DNA of 64,000 nucleotides, from positions 310,001-374,000 of the forward strand of contig NZ_WVNW01000002.1 in assembly GCF_013179285.1 (NCBI RefSeq), in the 5' to 3' direction. Positions 1 to 8,110 of this stretch are shown here, piece by piece; position 1 is the first letter of the stretch, and the number at the start of each line of letters is the position of its first letter. The stretch comes from Roseobacter sp. HKCCD6576-2. Its GTDB lineage: Bacteria > Pseudomonadota > Alphaproteobacteria > Rhodobacterales > Rhodobacteraceae. The notes under the pieces were generated by a model. It had not been told where the DNA came from. It worked only from the letters and a program-made list of their open reading frames with translations, and ran no database searches. Made by a program: the position numbers and the translations under genes.

Positions 1-352
1 CCAGTTCGTCGGGATGCTGGCGGGCACGATGCCCCATCTCGGAAACCATCGGCTTGAAGATGCCTAAACGGTCGTCGGAGAAGTCATCGCGGCCAATAGC
101 AACCGTGCTTTCGAACTTGCGGTTTTCAATGGTGAAGCCATGCGCGGTCAGGCTCTTGACTTCGCGTTCGCCGTCCAGCCATTCGCGCAGTTGCGGAAAC
201 TGCCCCAGCCAGCCATATGCCTCGTTCCTCGCAGAACTGGGAACGGTCATCGCAATCTTGTCATAGTAGACGGGCGCGGCGGCGTAGGCGGTCGAGTACA
301 GCGTCTTGAAGCCGCGAAAGGCGAGATCAACGTTTTCAGGATTAACGATCAT
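1..352 (-). CDS. Mu-like prophage major head subunit gpT (5' part only)
   Basis: The minus strand from the ATG at 352 is open to the window edge and encodes the first 117 residues, starting MIVNPENVDLAFRGF. The pattern, with a TVPSSARNEAYGWLG stretch near residues 37-51 and LREWLDGER near 57-65, matches the Mu gpT family (Mu-like major head subunit). gpT forms the capsid shell. A Shine-Dalgarno-like AAGGA lies about 11 bases upstream of the start. The gene begins only 20 bases after the mor stop codon, which is not the standard Mu arrangement. Whether the rest of the structural module is intact cannot be seen here. Confidence 0.8.
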   Translation of the reverse strand, partial: MIVNPENVDLAFRGFKTLYSTAYAAAPVYYDKIAMTVPSSARNEAYGWLGQFPQLREWLDGEREVKSLTAHGFTIENRKFESTVAIGRDDFSDDRLGIFKPMVSEMGHRARQHPDEL

Positions 353-372
353 GGCGGAGGTTCCTTGAGGGG

Positions 373-792
373 TTAGAGAAAGCCAGCGTCACGCAACCGC
401 GCTGCCACGCGCTCGACAGTACGGGCGTGGCAATTCAGCTCGCGAGCGATTTGAGGGTGTGACTTGTTTTTGAGGAAAGCCGCGCGGAATGCGGCCATGT
501 TTCGAGCCGAGCGCGAATGCGGTCCCATCGGGATTTGGGTCGTCCCGTGTCCCAAACGATTATGGAGCCAAGTGAAGATAGTTTCGCCGAGCCGTTCGAA
601 AACTACCGAACGCTGCATTGCGTTACGCTTGGGCAAGTGCAAAACGCATCCGCCATATGTGCCTGTCAGCTTCCAGACGGCTTCCGGCCCCAGATCGTCC
701 TCAAGGGCTTCAAGCAACTCACTGACGCGCATATCCAGCGTCAGCATTTCGTCGCAACTTAACAGATGATTATGAACGGGTGTTTTCGACAT
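373..792 (-). CDS. Mor-family middle-gene transcription activator
   Basis: 139 residues. The C-terminal third (about 108-139) has a helix-turn-helix with HPQIARELNCHARTVERV, and the central part (LFERLGETIFTWLHNRLGH-like segment) fits the Mor/C activator family of Mu phages, which dimerise and turn on middle or late promoters. It lies downstream of GemA, as in other Mu-like phages, but is separated from it by a terminator and a 400-base regulatory gap, so it should have its own promoter. No clear Shine-Dalgarno is visible before the ATG at 792. In Mu the activators work upstream of late genes; here gpT follows directly and would be its immediate target or co-transcribed gene. Confidence 0.75.
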   Translation of the reverse strand: MSKTPVHNHLLSCDEMLTLDMRVSELLEALEDDLGPEAVWKLTGTYGGCVLHLPKRNAMQRSVVFERLGETIFTWLHNRLGHGTTQIPMGPHSRSARNMAAFRAAFLKNKSHPQIARELNCHARTVERVAARLRDAGFL

Positions 793-1144
793 ACCCGGAA
801 AATACCGACAGGCGTCGGGGATTAACGGCCCGACAGTTGTCGGGATCAGACATGTAGTGTGAAAGCGTCTGGAAGGACGGTGTCTCCTTCGCGGCTCATG
901 ACCGGCTGCCCGCTTGGCTCAGACGCTTGCGTCTGGAAGGTCGTCAACCCTTCACGGCCATTTGGCCGACTTCGACGAATTGGCTCAGGCGCACGATTTG
1001 GATAGCAAACAGGACGCATTCTGGCAACGATACAGTGTTGTTACCTCGGAATTCGCCGTTAAACACCATTTAAACGGGGCAGGGGCGCTGTTCCGGTGTT
1101 TTCGGCTGGTAGGGTTGCTAAATTCATGAACCCCGCTTCAGAAA
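793..1144 (-). promoter_or_regulatory. Non-coding control region upstream of mor with palindromes and a direct repeat
   Basis: No credible gene is seen. Two palindromes sharing a CGAC/GTCG core lie just upstream of mor: CCGAC-AGGC-GTCGG at 805-818 and CCCGACA-GT-TGTCGGG at 829-844. Further up, the 12-mer GCGTCTGGAAGG occurs twice in direct orientation (865-876 and 929-940), and AGACGC-TT-GCGTCT forms a perfect inverted repeat at 921-934. These are plausible binding sites for a phage regulator at the mor promoter. The short plus-strand open frame at 914-1129 has no Shine-Dalgarno or recognisable product and is discounted. Confidence 0.5.
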
Positions 1145-1170
1145 CGAAAAGAGCGGCGCTCAAGCGCCGC
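1145..1170 (-). terminator. Rho-independent terminator after the phage early operon
   Basis: On the minus strand a 7-bp perfect stem GCGGCGC/GCGCCGC with a TTGA loop (1153-1170) is followed by TCTTTTCG. It lies about 22 bases after the GemA stop codon and would separate early from middle transcription. Confidence 0.75.
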
Positions 1171-1192
1171 CCCTCAATTCATAGCATATTAA

Positions 1193-1606
1193 TCAAGCCG
1201 CACGGGACTTCATCGCCTTGAGAGCAGTAATTGCCCGCTGGGCTTGCGATTTGGTCATGAAGCGCAAACTGGATATCTTGAATGTGCGAAAGAGCCATTT
1301 GTTCAACTCACTCTCGCCTTCATAGGCGGCCCGGGTGTATTCGCGCCAGATCGTGCGGATCAGTTCAAGCTGGGCGAAACTCGCCATGCCGGGGCGATTG
1401 CCGTAATTCTCACCTTTCGCCAAGAGCGGTGCAAAGCCCAGATATTCGAAAAGCCCCATCATTGCGTTAAACCCGGCTTGATCCAACTCGGTTGAACTGG
1501 TTACACCCGCAACCTCAGTCAAAGCGCAGCGGTATTCCGCATCATTCAGCCCGAGTTTGTTCTTTGCCACATGCAGAACGGTAATGTGTTTTCGACTAAG
1601 CGGCAT
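1193..1606 (-). CDS. GemA-like Mu early protein
   Basis: 137 residues from the ATG at 1606. The sequence opens MPLSRKHITVLHVAKNKLG and carries FAQLELIRTIWREYTRAA in the middle, both typical of the Mu GemA (DUF1018) family, an early protein linked in Mu to altered host gene expression and DNA supercoiling. The start at 1606 is chosen over an in-frame ATG at 1672 because AGAGG sits 8 bases upstream of it and family members begin at this point. It overlaps the end of the preceding gene by 11 bases. A rho-independent terminator follows. Confidence 0.8.
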   Translation of the reverse strand: MPLSRKHITVLHVAKNKLGLNDAEYRCALTEVAGVTSSTELDQAGFNAMMGLFEYLGFAPLLAKGENYGNRPGMASFAQLELIRTIWREYTRAAYEGESELNKWLFRTFKISSLRFMTKSQAQRAITALKAMKSRAA

Positions 1607-1877
1607 TGCGAACCTCTGTTTTGAGATTGAGGCCAAACTTGGCAAGGCACTCGCCTTCCTTCTCAGCTGCATGCTTCATCGCACGTCCAAGTAAGGAAAA
1701 CAGGGCGATCAGGTTGCCCGTGTTTTCGGGATTGTCGAGAGAGCCAGTGGACATTCCGTTTTCCACCATGCCGAGCACATTGCCCATGAAATGAAAGACG
1801 TACTGCACCTCTTGCGCGGCGATTTTGAGTTCCGCCGCCTCAGCTTGTGTCAGTTCGATTTGGATTGTTTTGCTCAT
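1596..1877 (-). CDS. Small Mu-like early protein, unknown function
   Basis: 93 residues, opening MSKTIQIELTQAEAAELKI. The predicted fold is mostly helical. I do not recognise a named family. The ATG overlaps the MuB stop codon as ATGA, and the 3' end overlaps gemA, so it is translationally embedded in the early operon between the B and gemA genes, a position where Mu-like phages carry small variable genes. No catalytic motif is visible. Confidence 0.7.
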   Translation of the reverse strand: MSKTIQIELTQAEAAELKIAAQEVQYVFHFMGNVLGMVENGMSTGSLDNPENTGNLIALFSLLGRAMKHAAEKEGECLAKFGLNLKTEVRNAA

Positions 1878-2653
1878 GATGCCCTCTTTCCGTCCAGCTT
1901 CATATCAATGATAGCGGCCTTGAGATGCTCATGGCCGGGCATCTTGTCGCCCGCAAAGAGCGTGGCAATCCGAATGACGTTCTCGACATTGCGCAAGCCG
2001 CCCTGCATCCGGGCGATTGCATGCAGCGCATCAATGGATCGCACATCCGCTAAGGCGGTGCTGTCCACCACGGCGGCAACATCGGCGCGGCTCACTTGCC
2101 GGATCACAACCGGGCGCATGAGGCGGCTTTGCAATTGTGGCATGGCCTCAATCGCGCGAGGCAAGTCCAAATCACCACAGAAAACCAGATCGAAGCCGCC
2201 TGTTTCCGCTGTGGCGCGAAGCCATTCAAACGCCTCGCCGGTCTGCCCGCTCTTGCGGTTCCGCTGGTGCAGATATTGCGCTTCATCCACAACCAGAACA
2301 CTTCCCGTCCCGATGTAACTTGCAATCTTTTCTCGCGCCTCAAAGTGACAGTTGAATGTCGGTCGCGCATGGCCCCAAAGGTTTGCTAGGGCATGAGCAA
2401 AATTCCATGCGGTGCCTTCGCCACGGGCGGCTTGAATGAACAACGCATTCTCGCCGTGCGCCTCGCAAAAGCGACGAACAGCGCTTGTCTTGCCCGTTCC
2501 GGGTGCTCCGGCAATCATGGTGATGCTGGGGCGGTCCGTCGCTTTGACAAGGTCAAGTGAACGGCGAATGTCTTGTGCCGTTTCGGTATCCGCCCAGTCG
2601 CCGATTTGCCGGGCTTCAACTCCGGCATTGGCAATTCGTAAGTGGTGTGCCAT
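1874..2653 (-). CDS. MuB-like AAA+ ATPase, transposition target selector
   Basis: 259 residues from the ATG at 2653, chosen because GGAG lies 8 bases upstream; an in-frame ATG at 2725 that overlaps the transposase stop (ATGA) would add 24 residues of low-complexity sequence. Walker A is GAPGTGKT (about residues 49-56) and Walker B is VLVVDEAQYL (Asp about 123). In Mu, MuB binds target DNA as an ATP-dependent filament and stimulates MuA strand transfer. The gene directly follows the transposase, as in Mu. Family members also have a C-terminal domain; the last 80 residues here fit in length. Confidence 0.88.
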   Translation of the reverse strand: MAHHLRIANAGVEARQIGDWADTETAQDIRRSLDLVKATDRPSITMIAGAPGTGKTSAVRRFCEAHGENALFIQAARGEGTAWNFAHALANLWGHARPTFNCHFEAREKIASYIGTGSVLVVDEAQYLHQRNRKSGQTGEAFEWLRATAETGGFDLVFCGDLDLPRAIEAMPQLQSRLMRPVVIRQVSRADVAAVVDSTALADVRSIDALHAIARMQGGLRNVENVIRIATLFAGDKMPGHEHLKAAIIDMKLDGKRAS

Positions 2654-2721
2654 GTTTGTCTCCGTTGATACAGAGGGGCTTGCGCCCCGGTTCAATGGCG
2701 TGGGGGATGGTGCTACATCCC

Positions 2722-4668
2722 TCATGCCAACTTACCCGCCCGAGCCTTCTTGGCCTCAAGCGCGGTATCCATATTCCGATAAAAATCAGGATTGATCGTC
2801 TGCCCGGTTTCACCTTCGGGTTTCGGTTTCGCCTTCAAAGGCGAACCAAACCGCCCTGCGACAACCTGCTCCGGTTGCGAAGGCATTGGCGCAGGCGTGG
2901 GTGCATCGAGCGCAGCCAACGCGGCGACAAACTCTTGATCCGTCATGTAATCATGGGCTTTTTCCGCCGCCGTTGCAGCGGCCCGCGCGGCCTTCTTGTT
3001 CCGTTTAGCCGAACGGATACCGTCAACGCTGTCATACTTGCCCGCTTGCACTGGAGCGATGCCTTCACAGATCAGGTTGCCGTCTTCGTCAAAGGCGATT
3101 GCCGGGGCGCTAAAATCGTCGGGATCGCGGCCTAGCAGGATCTTCCGTCCTGACTTATGGAAGGGCAAGAGCGCTTCTTGCGACAAGGGATCGCCGTAGG
3201 TCCAGCCATACTTGCGAACCTGTCCGAAACGATCCACCGAAACCGGGCTGTAGATCAGCCCAGCAAGGTAAATCTGCTTGGCGGTCGGTTTGCGTTTGAT
3301 ACGGGCGTCCAGACCGTCTTGAAACACCTGTTCATAAGAGCGCCCATTCGCACCTTGGCCGCGCCGCCCCGGTTCACGATTGAACCGGGCAATCTCGCGC
3401 TCGATCACCTTCCGCGCATCCTCAACTGGGATCGGCACAACGTCAGCAGACGGGCTTGCTCCGGGCGCGTGGCCCGCATGGCAACCTCGAAACTCTGGTC
3501 TATCGTCCACAACACGCGACAGGCTGGCAAAGACGCGTTCCATAATCTTAGCTTGGGCGTTCTTAGGTAGGGCAAAAGTCAGATTGATACCCATAATCTT
3601 GCAGATACCGGGCGGCTGGACGCCTTCGGGCTTCTTACCGCCGTTGCGGAACCGATGGACATTGCCGCCCGCCACCAGATGCCCTGCAAAGGCCGAACCG
3701 TTGTCAGGGTAAAGACGGTCAAAGATGCCAAAGGTTTCGCATATGCGCTTGATAACACGCACTGTTGCCGGCGCATTTTCGGTCTCGACCAATTCCCAGC
3801 CAAGAACCATATTTGAGGCCACGTCGGCTACGGCAATCATAACCGGGCGAACCGCGCGGCCGTCGCCAAAATCAACCCAGAAATCTTGTGTTCGCCCATC
3901 AAGCGACACCCATTCCAAAGGGGCAATCGAAGTTTTGTCGCGCACAGTCGGGATCGTGAGCCGCTTTACGGTCGCTTCGCGGCCATGCCGTGCTGTATGT
4001 CGCTCCGCCACGCTTAAGGCGTTCCAGCGGCGGTAGAATGTCGGATAAGATGGAACCGCCCAGCCCATTTTCTTGCCGACGTCGCGCGTGTCACGCCATG
4101 CAGCCGACAACGGGAACTCTGGGGCGGCATTGCGGATCACAGTCATGAAAAACCGCCATGCATCCGTTGACATATCCGCGCGGCCTTTGGCTCCGCATGT
4201 ATAGTTGTCCAATAGCGCAGGGGCAAAGTTGATCGGATCAACCCCTTGAACACGCTTCACAATGGCCTTGAGGCGCTGCGCTGAATTGCCCTTTGCACCG
4301 AACCGCTTATGCACCAGTTTTTCGCGCTCACGCCAGACGATTGCATCGCCCAGCGACACCAGAAATCGGGCAATCTCTGCTTTGCGCTCCGCCCGTTCAC
4401 GCCGCGACGGCGGCGCTTGCATGAATGCTTCATGGGCCACGTCGTCAAACACGCCGGGATCAAGATGCAGGTTCTCGCTTTCCCGCTGCAGATATGCCAG
4501 ACGCTCCGCCTCGGGCAGTTGTGCAATATCGACAGCGAAACCGGAACCAGTGTCCAGCAACGGAACCATTTCACGCCTCAACCACTGGATAGCACCCTTG
4601 CGAGTGCTCGGTATGCGGCCAGCCTTCAATAGCTGTCTGATCGACACGTAATGTTGCAAAGTCCGCAA
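2722..4668 (-). CDS. MuA-like DDE transposase
   Basis: 648 residues, close to Mu A (663). The order is an N-terminal winged-helix end-binding region (about 1-70), further DNA-binding helices, then an RNase H-like integrase core and a C-terminal beta-barrel region. The catalytic triad is visible as Asp257 (SLDGR), Asp322 (YPDNGSAF) and Glu377 (KIMERVF). The spacing of 65 and 55 residues closely matches Mu (D269, D336, E392). All three acidic residues and the full length are kept, so the enzyme could be active even if the rest of the phage is deleted. It is transcribed divergently from the repressor gene and overlaps the following B gene. Confidence 0.93.
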   Translation of the reverse strand: MRTLQHYVSIRQLLKAGRIPSTRKGAIQWLRREMVPLLDTGSGFAVDIAQLPEAERLAYLQRESENLHLDPGVFDDVAHEAFMQAPPSRRERAERKAEIARFLVSLGDAIVWREREKLVHKRFGAKGNSAQRLKAIVKRVQGVDPINFAPALLDNYTCGAKGRADMSTDAWRFFMTVIRNAAPEFPLSAAWRDTRDVGKKMGWAVPSYPTFYRRWNALSVAERHTARHGREATVKRLTIPTVRDKTSIAPLEWVSLDGRTQDFWVDFGDGRAVRPVMIAVADVASNMVLGWELVETENAPATVRVIKRICETFGIFDRLYPDNGSAFAGHLVAGGNVHRFRNGGKKPEGVQPPGICKIMGINLTFALPKNAQAKIMERVFASLSRVVDDRPEFRGCHAGHAPGASPSADVVPIPVEDARKVIEREIARFNREPGRRGQGANGRSYEQVFQDGLDARIKRKPTAKQIYLAGLIYSPVSVDRFGQVRKYGWTYGDPLSQEALLPFHKSGRKILLGRDPDDFSAPAIAFDEDGNLICEGIAPVQAGKYDSVDGIRSAKRNKKAARAAATAAEKAHDYMTDQEFVAALAALDAPTPAPMPSQPEQVVAGRFGSPLKAKPKPEGETGQTINPDFYRNMDTALEAKKARAGKLA

Positions 4669-4744
4669 GCCTCTTGTATCATTCGGTTACAGAATACCGT
4701 AAAAAAATACGGTAATCAATACATAGATACAGAAAGACAGAAAA
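4669..4744. promoter_or_regulatory. Divergent early promoter/operator between transposase and repressor
   Basis: The 76-base gap is AT-rich and holds a perfect inverted repeat TACCGTA (4695-4701) and TACGGTA (4708-4714) separated by six A residues, with a nearby GGTTAC half-site-like sequence at 4685-4690. It sits where the repressor of a Mu-like phage would bind to shut off the early promoter and control its own gene. Binding is inferred from position and symmetry. Confidence 0.6.
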
Positions 4745-5230
4745 ATGGACGCCGCGCAACTGTCACAACTTGATCTCTCGAAGCGTCTTCGAGAATTGAT
4801 GCTGAACCATGACCTAACCGTTGCCCAGCTTGCTGAGATTGGCGGTATCTCCAAGAGCGCTATGGAAAAGTATCTTGCGGGGCCGAGTTCTCCCCGCGCG
4901 GTTACGCTTGCCAACATTTGCACGGCTCTATCGCTAAGCCCGTCTTGGTTGATGTTTGGCGTATCCGAAAACGACGAAGTTGCCGAAATGTCAGCCTTCA
5001 CTACAAGCGTTCTGACAGCGTCAGCCGAACTGCTCTTGACCATTAAGTCAGATCAGGAATTGCTTGGCGCTTTCGCTAACGAGGAACCCACAAGCGATGC
5101 TTGGAGGGTCTTCCGGGCTGACCTTCCATACGTTGCTGGAAAGAAGGCTTATGCGGAATATGTCAGGTTGAAAGGCAGCGTTGCCATCTCTCAGCCACTT
5201 GAGATCAAGGCTTCCAAGTCCAAGCCGTAA
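4745..5230 (+). CDS. XRE/CI-type phage repressor
   Basis: 161 residues with an N-terminal helix-turn-helix of the XRE (lambda Cro/CI) type at about 22-60 (LTVAQLAEIGGISKSAMEKY), followed by a roughly 100-residue region for oligomerisation. It lacks the obvious Ser-Lys peptidase motif of LexA-type repressors, so inactivation by self-cleavage is not evident. It is the only plus-strand gene of the prophage and diverges from the transposase gene. A GTTACC-ATATCA-GGTAAC inverted repeat (5234-5251) follows its stop codon. The start codon has only a weak upstream purine stretch. Confidence 0.8.
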   Translation: MDAAQLSQLDLSKRLRELMLNHDLTVAQLAEIGGISKSAMEKYLAGPSSPRAVTLANICTALSLSPSWLMFGVSENDEVAEMSAFTTSVLTASAELLLTIKSDQELLGAFANEEPTSDAWRVFRADLPYVAGKKAYAEYVRLKGSVAISQPLEIKASKSKP

Positions 5231-5407
5231 CCTGTTACCATATCAGGTAACACGATTTTCTGACGCCCATTGAAAACATTGAATTTTCTTACTGCAAAAA
5301 ACCCTGTCAAATACCCCAATACCCCCGGAAAACCTACAAAGTGTTCAAACCTTGTGAAAAACAAAATTTGCAAGGCATTGTTTTGTAACGAAAAAAATTT
5401 TGCGCCA
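5231..5407 (-). repeat. Putative Mu-like left-end sequence (transposase binding region)
   Basis: This AT-rich, gene-free stretch lies between the repressor stop and the PAS gene. It contains an inverted repeat GTTACC/GGTAAC (5234-5251) and, read on the phage strand from 5407, starts TGGCGCAAAATTTTTTTCG, then TTACAAAACAATGCC and CACAAGGTTTGAACAC. Mu-family ends begin with TG and carry several transposase sites in this sort of sequence. Individual sites could not be matched to a consensus by eye. Confidence 0.45.
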
Positions 5408-5409
5408 GT

Positions 5410-5850
5410 TCAAACCATCTGAAAGCCGTCACCTTCGGTGACGAGCACCCCAAGCGCGCGGCTGATTTCCCCATCGATATTGCGCAGGGGAAGAAGCGCC
5501 ATCCACCCATCCAGCGGCGCGCGCCCTTCAGCATCGGATATCAGTCCCAAATCCAAACGACACGGTCCGGTGAAGACGGTTTCCACATGCTCCATCAAAG
5601 ACTTACGCTCACTCAGCTCAAAAATTGCATGGAACGGCATGCCGCGGACGTCCAGACCCATCAACTCGTTGACATGGGTTCCCGAAAGACGGAACCGCAC
5701 CGCGTCTGGGCGGGCACGATCAAGGATGAATGTATAGCTTAAGACCTCCGAAATCTCGCGCGTATCGATATCGGACCGGTTGGGCACATCCCGAGAGGCC
5801 CGGAGACGATCCCAGTACTCAATCACGTCACGTATCGTCGGATGCGCCAT
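5410..5850 (-). CDS. PAS-domain protein (PAS_5/DUF1457 type), probably 3'-truncated
   Basis: 146 residues from the ATG at 5850 (MAHPTIRDVIEYWDRLR). The segments FRLSGTHVNELMG and LPLRNIDGEISRALGVLV fit the single-domain PAS_5 family common in Rhodobacterales, of unknown signalling role. Family proteins usually extend some 10-25 residues past this last strand. Here the frame ends GDGFQMV right where the AT-rich phage end begins, suggesting that prophage insertion cut off the C-terminus. A longer in-frame start at 5937 is less likely, since family members begin near the chosen Met. Confidence 0.7.
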   Translation of the reverse strand: MAHPTIRDVIEYWDRLRASRDVPNRSDIDTREISEVLSYTFILDRARPDAVRFRLSGTHVNELMGLDVRGMPFHAIFELSERKSLMEHVETVFTGPCRLDLGLISDAEGRAPLDGWMALLPLRNIDGEISRALGVLVTEGDGFQMV

Positions 5851-6051
5851 CGTATGCTTTCGCTGCCAGCAGGCAACGACATTCTCGCTCGCCGTCTGTA
5901 TACCACACCGCGCGCGCCTCACCTCACGCCCTCCCAATGGGATCGTCGCGTTGTGAAGCGATCACAGAATATGTTAACGCTAGCCACGAAATCCTTACCC
6001 AAATCTTAACAACTGAATAAAATTTTACGGGCATGGGGGGCAAAATCCTAA

Positions 6052-6939
6052 ATGGTTAACTCAATGACTGGCTATGCGGCACGCGAAGGAAGCGCGCCTG
6101 GGCAGGTGTGGTCCTGGGAAATGCGTAGTGTGAATGCTAAAGGTTTGGACCTGCGGTTGCGCTTGCCGGAGCGTATGGGCGCGCTTGAAGCCGCCCTGCG
6201 GAAACGGCTTGGCGCGGCGCTTGGGCGCGGCAGTGTTAGCCTCTCGTTGAAATTGGCGCGCGCGCCTGGCGCCGGGACGCAGGCCGTCGATCAAGCCGCA
6301 CTGACCTCAGCGCTCGCCGCGATGGCGGAGGCGACCCGGGCGGCAGAGGCGGTTGGCTTGGTGATTGCCGAGGCGACGCCGACGGATATTCTGTCGATGC
6401 CAGGCGTTTATGATGCCCGCGGCGCGGACCCGGAACCACCGGCTCTTGAGGTGTTGCTGGAGGATTTCGATGCGCTTTTGGCGGCGTTTCAGACCATGCG
6501 GGCCAATGAAGGTCTCGCGTTGGATGCGGTGCTGACCCGGCAATTGGGTGAGATGGATGGGTTGGTCGAGGAGGCCGCAACACGTGCCGTGGCTCGGCAG
6601 GAGAAGGCGGCTCAGGCTTTTCGGGACAATGTGGCCAAGCTGATCGAGGCGGCCGAGGGCCTGGACGAACCGCGACTGGCGCAAGAATTGGCGCTGTTGG
6701 CCGTAAAGGCTGACGTGACCGAAGAGATTGATCGCCTACACGCGCATGTGGTGGCGGCGCGCGAATTGCTGACAACCGAGGGGCCGGTTGGCCGGAAGCT
6801 CGACTTTCTGATGCAGGAGTTCAACCGGGAGGCCAACACGCTGTGCTCCAAATCTTCGGATACCGAACTGACGCGCATCGGGCTTGACCTGAAAGTGCTG
6901 ATCGATCAGATGCGCGAACAAGTTCAAAACGTGGAATAA
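6052..6939 (+). CDS. yicC: YicC/YloC-family endoribonuclease
   Basis: 295 residues, the usual family length. It opens MVNSMTGYA, matching the conserved SMTGYA start of YicC proteins, and ends with the conserved DUF1732 block ([14 protein letters not shown], then [14 protein letters not shown]). YicC proteins are conserved bacterial RNases implicated in stress-related RNA decay. The stop is two bases from the gmk start, and yicC-gmk is a widely conserved pair, so the two are very likely co-transcribed. An AT-rich promoter region with several TTAA sequences precedes it. Confidence 0.92.
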   Translation: MVNSMTGYAAREGSAPGQVWSWEMRSVNAKGLDLRLRLPERMGALEAALRKRLGAALGRGSVSLSLKLARAPGAGTQAVDQAALTSALAAMAEATRAAEAVGLVIAEATPTDILSMPGVYDARGADPEPPALEVLLEDFDALLAAFQTMRANEGLALDAVLTRQLGEMDGLVEEAATRAVARQEKAAQAFRDNVAKLIEAAEGLDEPRLAQELALLAVKADVTEEIDRLHAHVVAARELLTTEGPVGRKLDFLMQEFNREANTLCSKSSDTELTRIGLDLKVLIDQMREQVQNVE

Positions 6940-6941
6940 AG

Positions 6942-7592
6942 ATGCCGCTACAGACCCGCCGTGGATTGCTGATCATCTTGTCCTCGCCCTCGGGCGCCGG
7001 GAAAACGACTCTGGCGCGCCGGTTGATGGCCTGGGACCCGAGCCTGAGTTTTTCGATCTCCGCGACGACGCGGCCCGCGCGCCCTGGTGAGGTCGATGGG
7101 CAGCATTATCATTTTCTGAGCGAAACGGCGTTCAAGAAATTGGTGGCCGACAACGCCATGCTGGAACACGCGTTTGTCTTCGGCAATTTCTATGGCAGCC
7201 CCTTGGCGCCGGTGGCCGAGGCCATCGATGAGGGGCGTGACGTGCTGTTCGATATCGACTGGCAAGGGGCGCAGCAGATCAAAACTTCGGCGCTCCGCGA
7301 TCATGTCCTATCGATCTTCATTTTGCCGCCCTCAATTGCCGAGTTGAAACGGCGGTTGGAGGCTCGCGGCCAGGACGATGCCGAGACTATCGCGAAACGG
7401 ATGCAGAAAAGCTGGGATGAGATCAGCCATTGGGATGGTTATGACTACGTGCTGATCAACGAGGACTTGGACGCAACTGAAGCGAAACTGAAACAGATTG
7501 TCGAGGCGGAGCGGTTGAAGCAGGCGCAGCAACCGGGTCTGCAAGGGCATGTGCGGATGTTGCATGACCAGTTCGAGGAGGGCCGGGGATGA
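6942..7592 (+). CDS. gmk: Guanylate kinase
   Basis: 216 residues. It converts GMP plus ATP to GDP plus ADP, a required step in purine nucleotide synthesis. The P-loop is [10 protein letters not shown] (about 14-23), followed by the GMP-binding [20 protein letters not shown]-type region (about 39-60). It lies in the yicC-gmk-gamma carbonic anhydrase operon; its stop overlaps the start of the next gene as ATGA, indicating translational coupling. Confidence 0.97.
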   Translation: MPLQTRRGLLIILSSPSGAGKTTLARRLMAWDPSLSFSISATTRPARPGEVDGQHYHFLSETAFKKLVADNAMLEHAFVFGNFYGSPLAPVAEAIDEGRDVLFDIDWQGAQQIKTSALRDHVLSIFILPPSIAELKRRLEARGQDDAETIAKRMQKSWDEISHWDGYDYVLINEDLDATEAKLKQIVEAERLKQAQQPGLQGHVRMLHDQFEEGRG

Positions 7593-8110
7593 TTTATGCG
7601 CTTGACGGGATTGCCCCGGAGATTGCCGAGGATACATGGGTCGCGCCCGATGCGAATGTGATTGGCAGGGTCGTGCTGGAAGCCGGCGCAAGCGTCTGGT
7701 TCGGCTGCACGATCCGTGGGGACAACGAGGAAATCCGGATCGGCGCTGGCTCGAACGTGCAGGAGAACTGCGTTTTTCATACCGATCCGGGTTGTCCTCT
7801 AACCGTCGGGGCGGATTGCACGATTGGTCATAAGGCGATGCTACATGGCTGCACAATTGGCGACGGGTCTCTGATTGGGATGGGAGCCACGGTTTTGAAT
7901 GGCGCCAAGATCGGGCGCGGCTGTTTGATCGGTGCCGGAGCCTTGGTGACCGAGGGCAAAGAGATCCCTGATGGCAGCTTGGTGATGGGCGCACCGGGCA
8001 AGGTGGTACGGGCGCTTGACGAGGCGGCGACGGCAGGGCTTTTGGCCTCAGCCGAGCATTACCGACAGAATATGCGGCGGTTCCGGGCCGGGTTGGTGCT
8101 GCTGTCTTAG
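7589..8110 (+). CDS. Gamma-type carbonic anhydrase family protein
   Basis: 173 residues made of left-handed beta-helix hexapeptide repeats across most of the length. Zinc-ligand histidines are visible in VFHTDPG and [10 protein letters not shown], as in the Cam/YrdA/CaiE group. Members hydrate CO2 or act as related metalloproteins; the real substrate here is not shown. It is the third gene of the yicC-gmk operon, and its stop overlaps that of the convergent chpT gene by four bases. Confidence 0.9.
   Translation: MIYALDGIAPEIAEDTWVAPDANVIGRVVLEAGASVWFGCTIRGDNEEIRIGAGSNVQENCVFHTDPGCPLTVGADCTIGHKAMLHGCTIGDGSLIGMGATVLNGAKIGRGCLIGAGALVTEGKEIPDGSLVMGAPGKVVRALDEAATAGLLASAEHYRQNMRRFRAGLVLLS

Larger units (their letters stand above)
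1..5407 (-). mobile_element. Mu-like transposable prophage, early region and terminus (probable remnant)
   Basis: Seven genes in Mu early order are seen from right to left: divergent repressor, MuA transposase, MuB ATPase, a small unknown gene, GemA, Mor activator and then the major head protein gpT. In Mu-type phages about 10 kb of lysis, packaging, portal and protease genes lie between Mor and gpT; here only 20 bases separate them, so an internal deletion is inferred. The right boundary is placed near 5407, where the AT-rich non-coding phage end meets the 3' end of a PAS-domain gene and reads 5'-TG on the phage strand, as Mu-family ends do. The left end lies outside the window. The exact terminus is not proven because no target-site duplication partner is visible. 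Confidence 0.85.

Noticed and set aside
914-1129. 71-codon plus-strand frame in the phage control region
   Set aside because: No ribosome site, no similarity, and it overlaps a cluster of palindromes likely to be regulatory.
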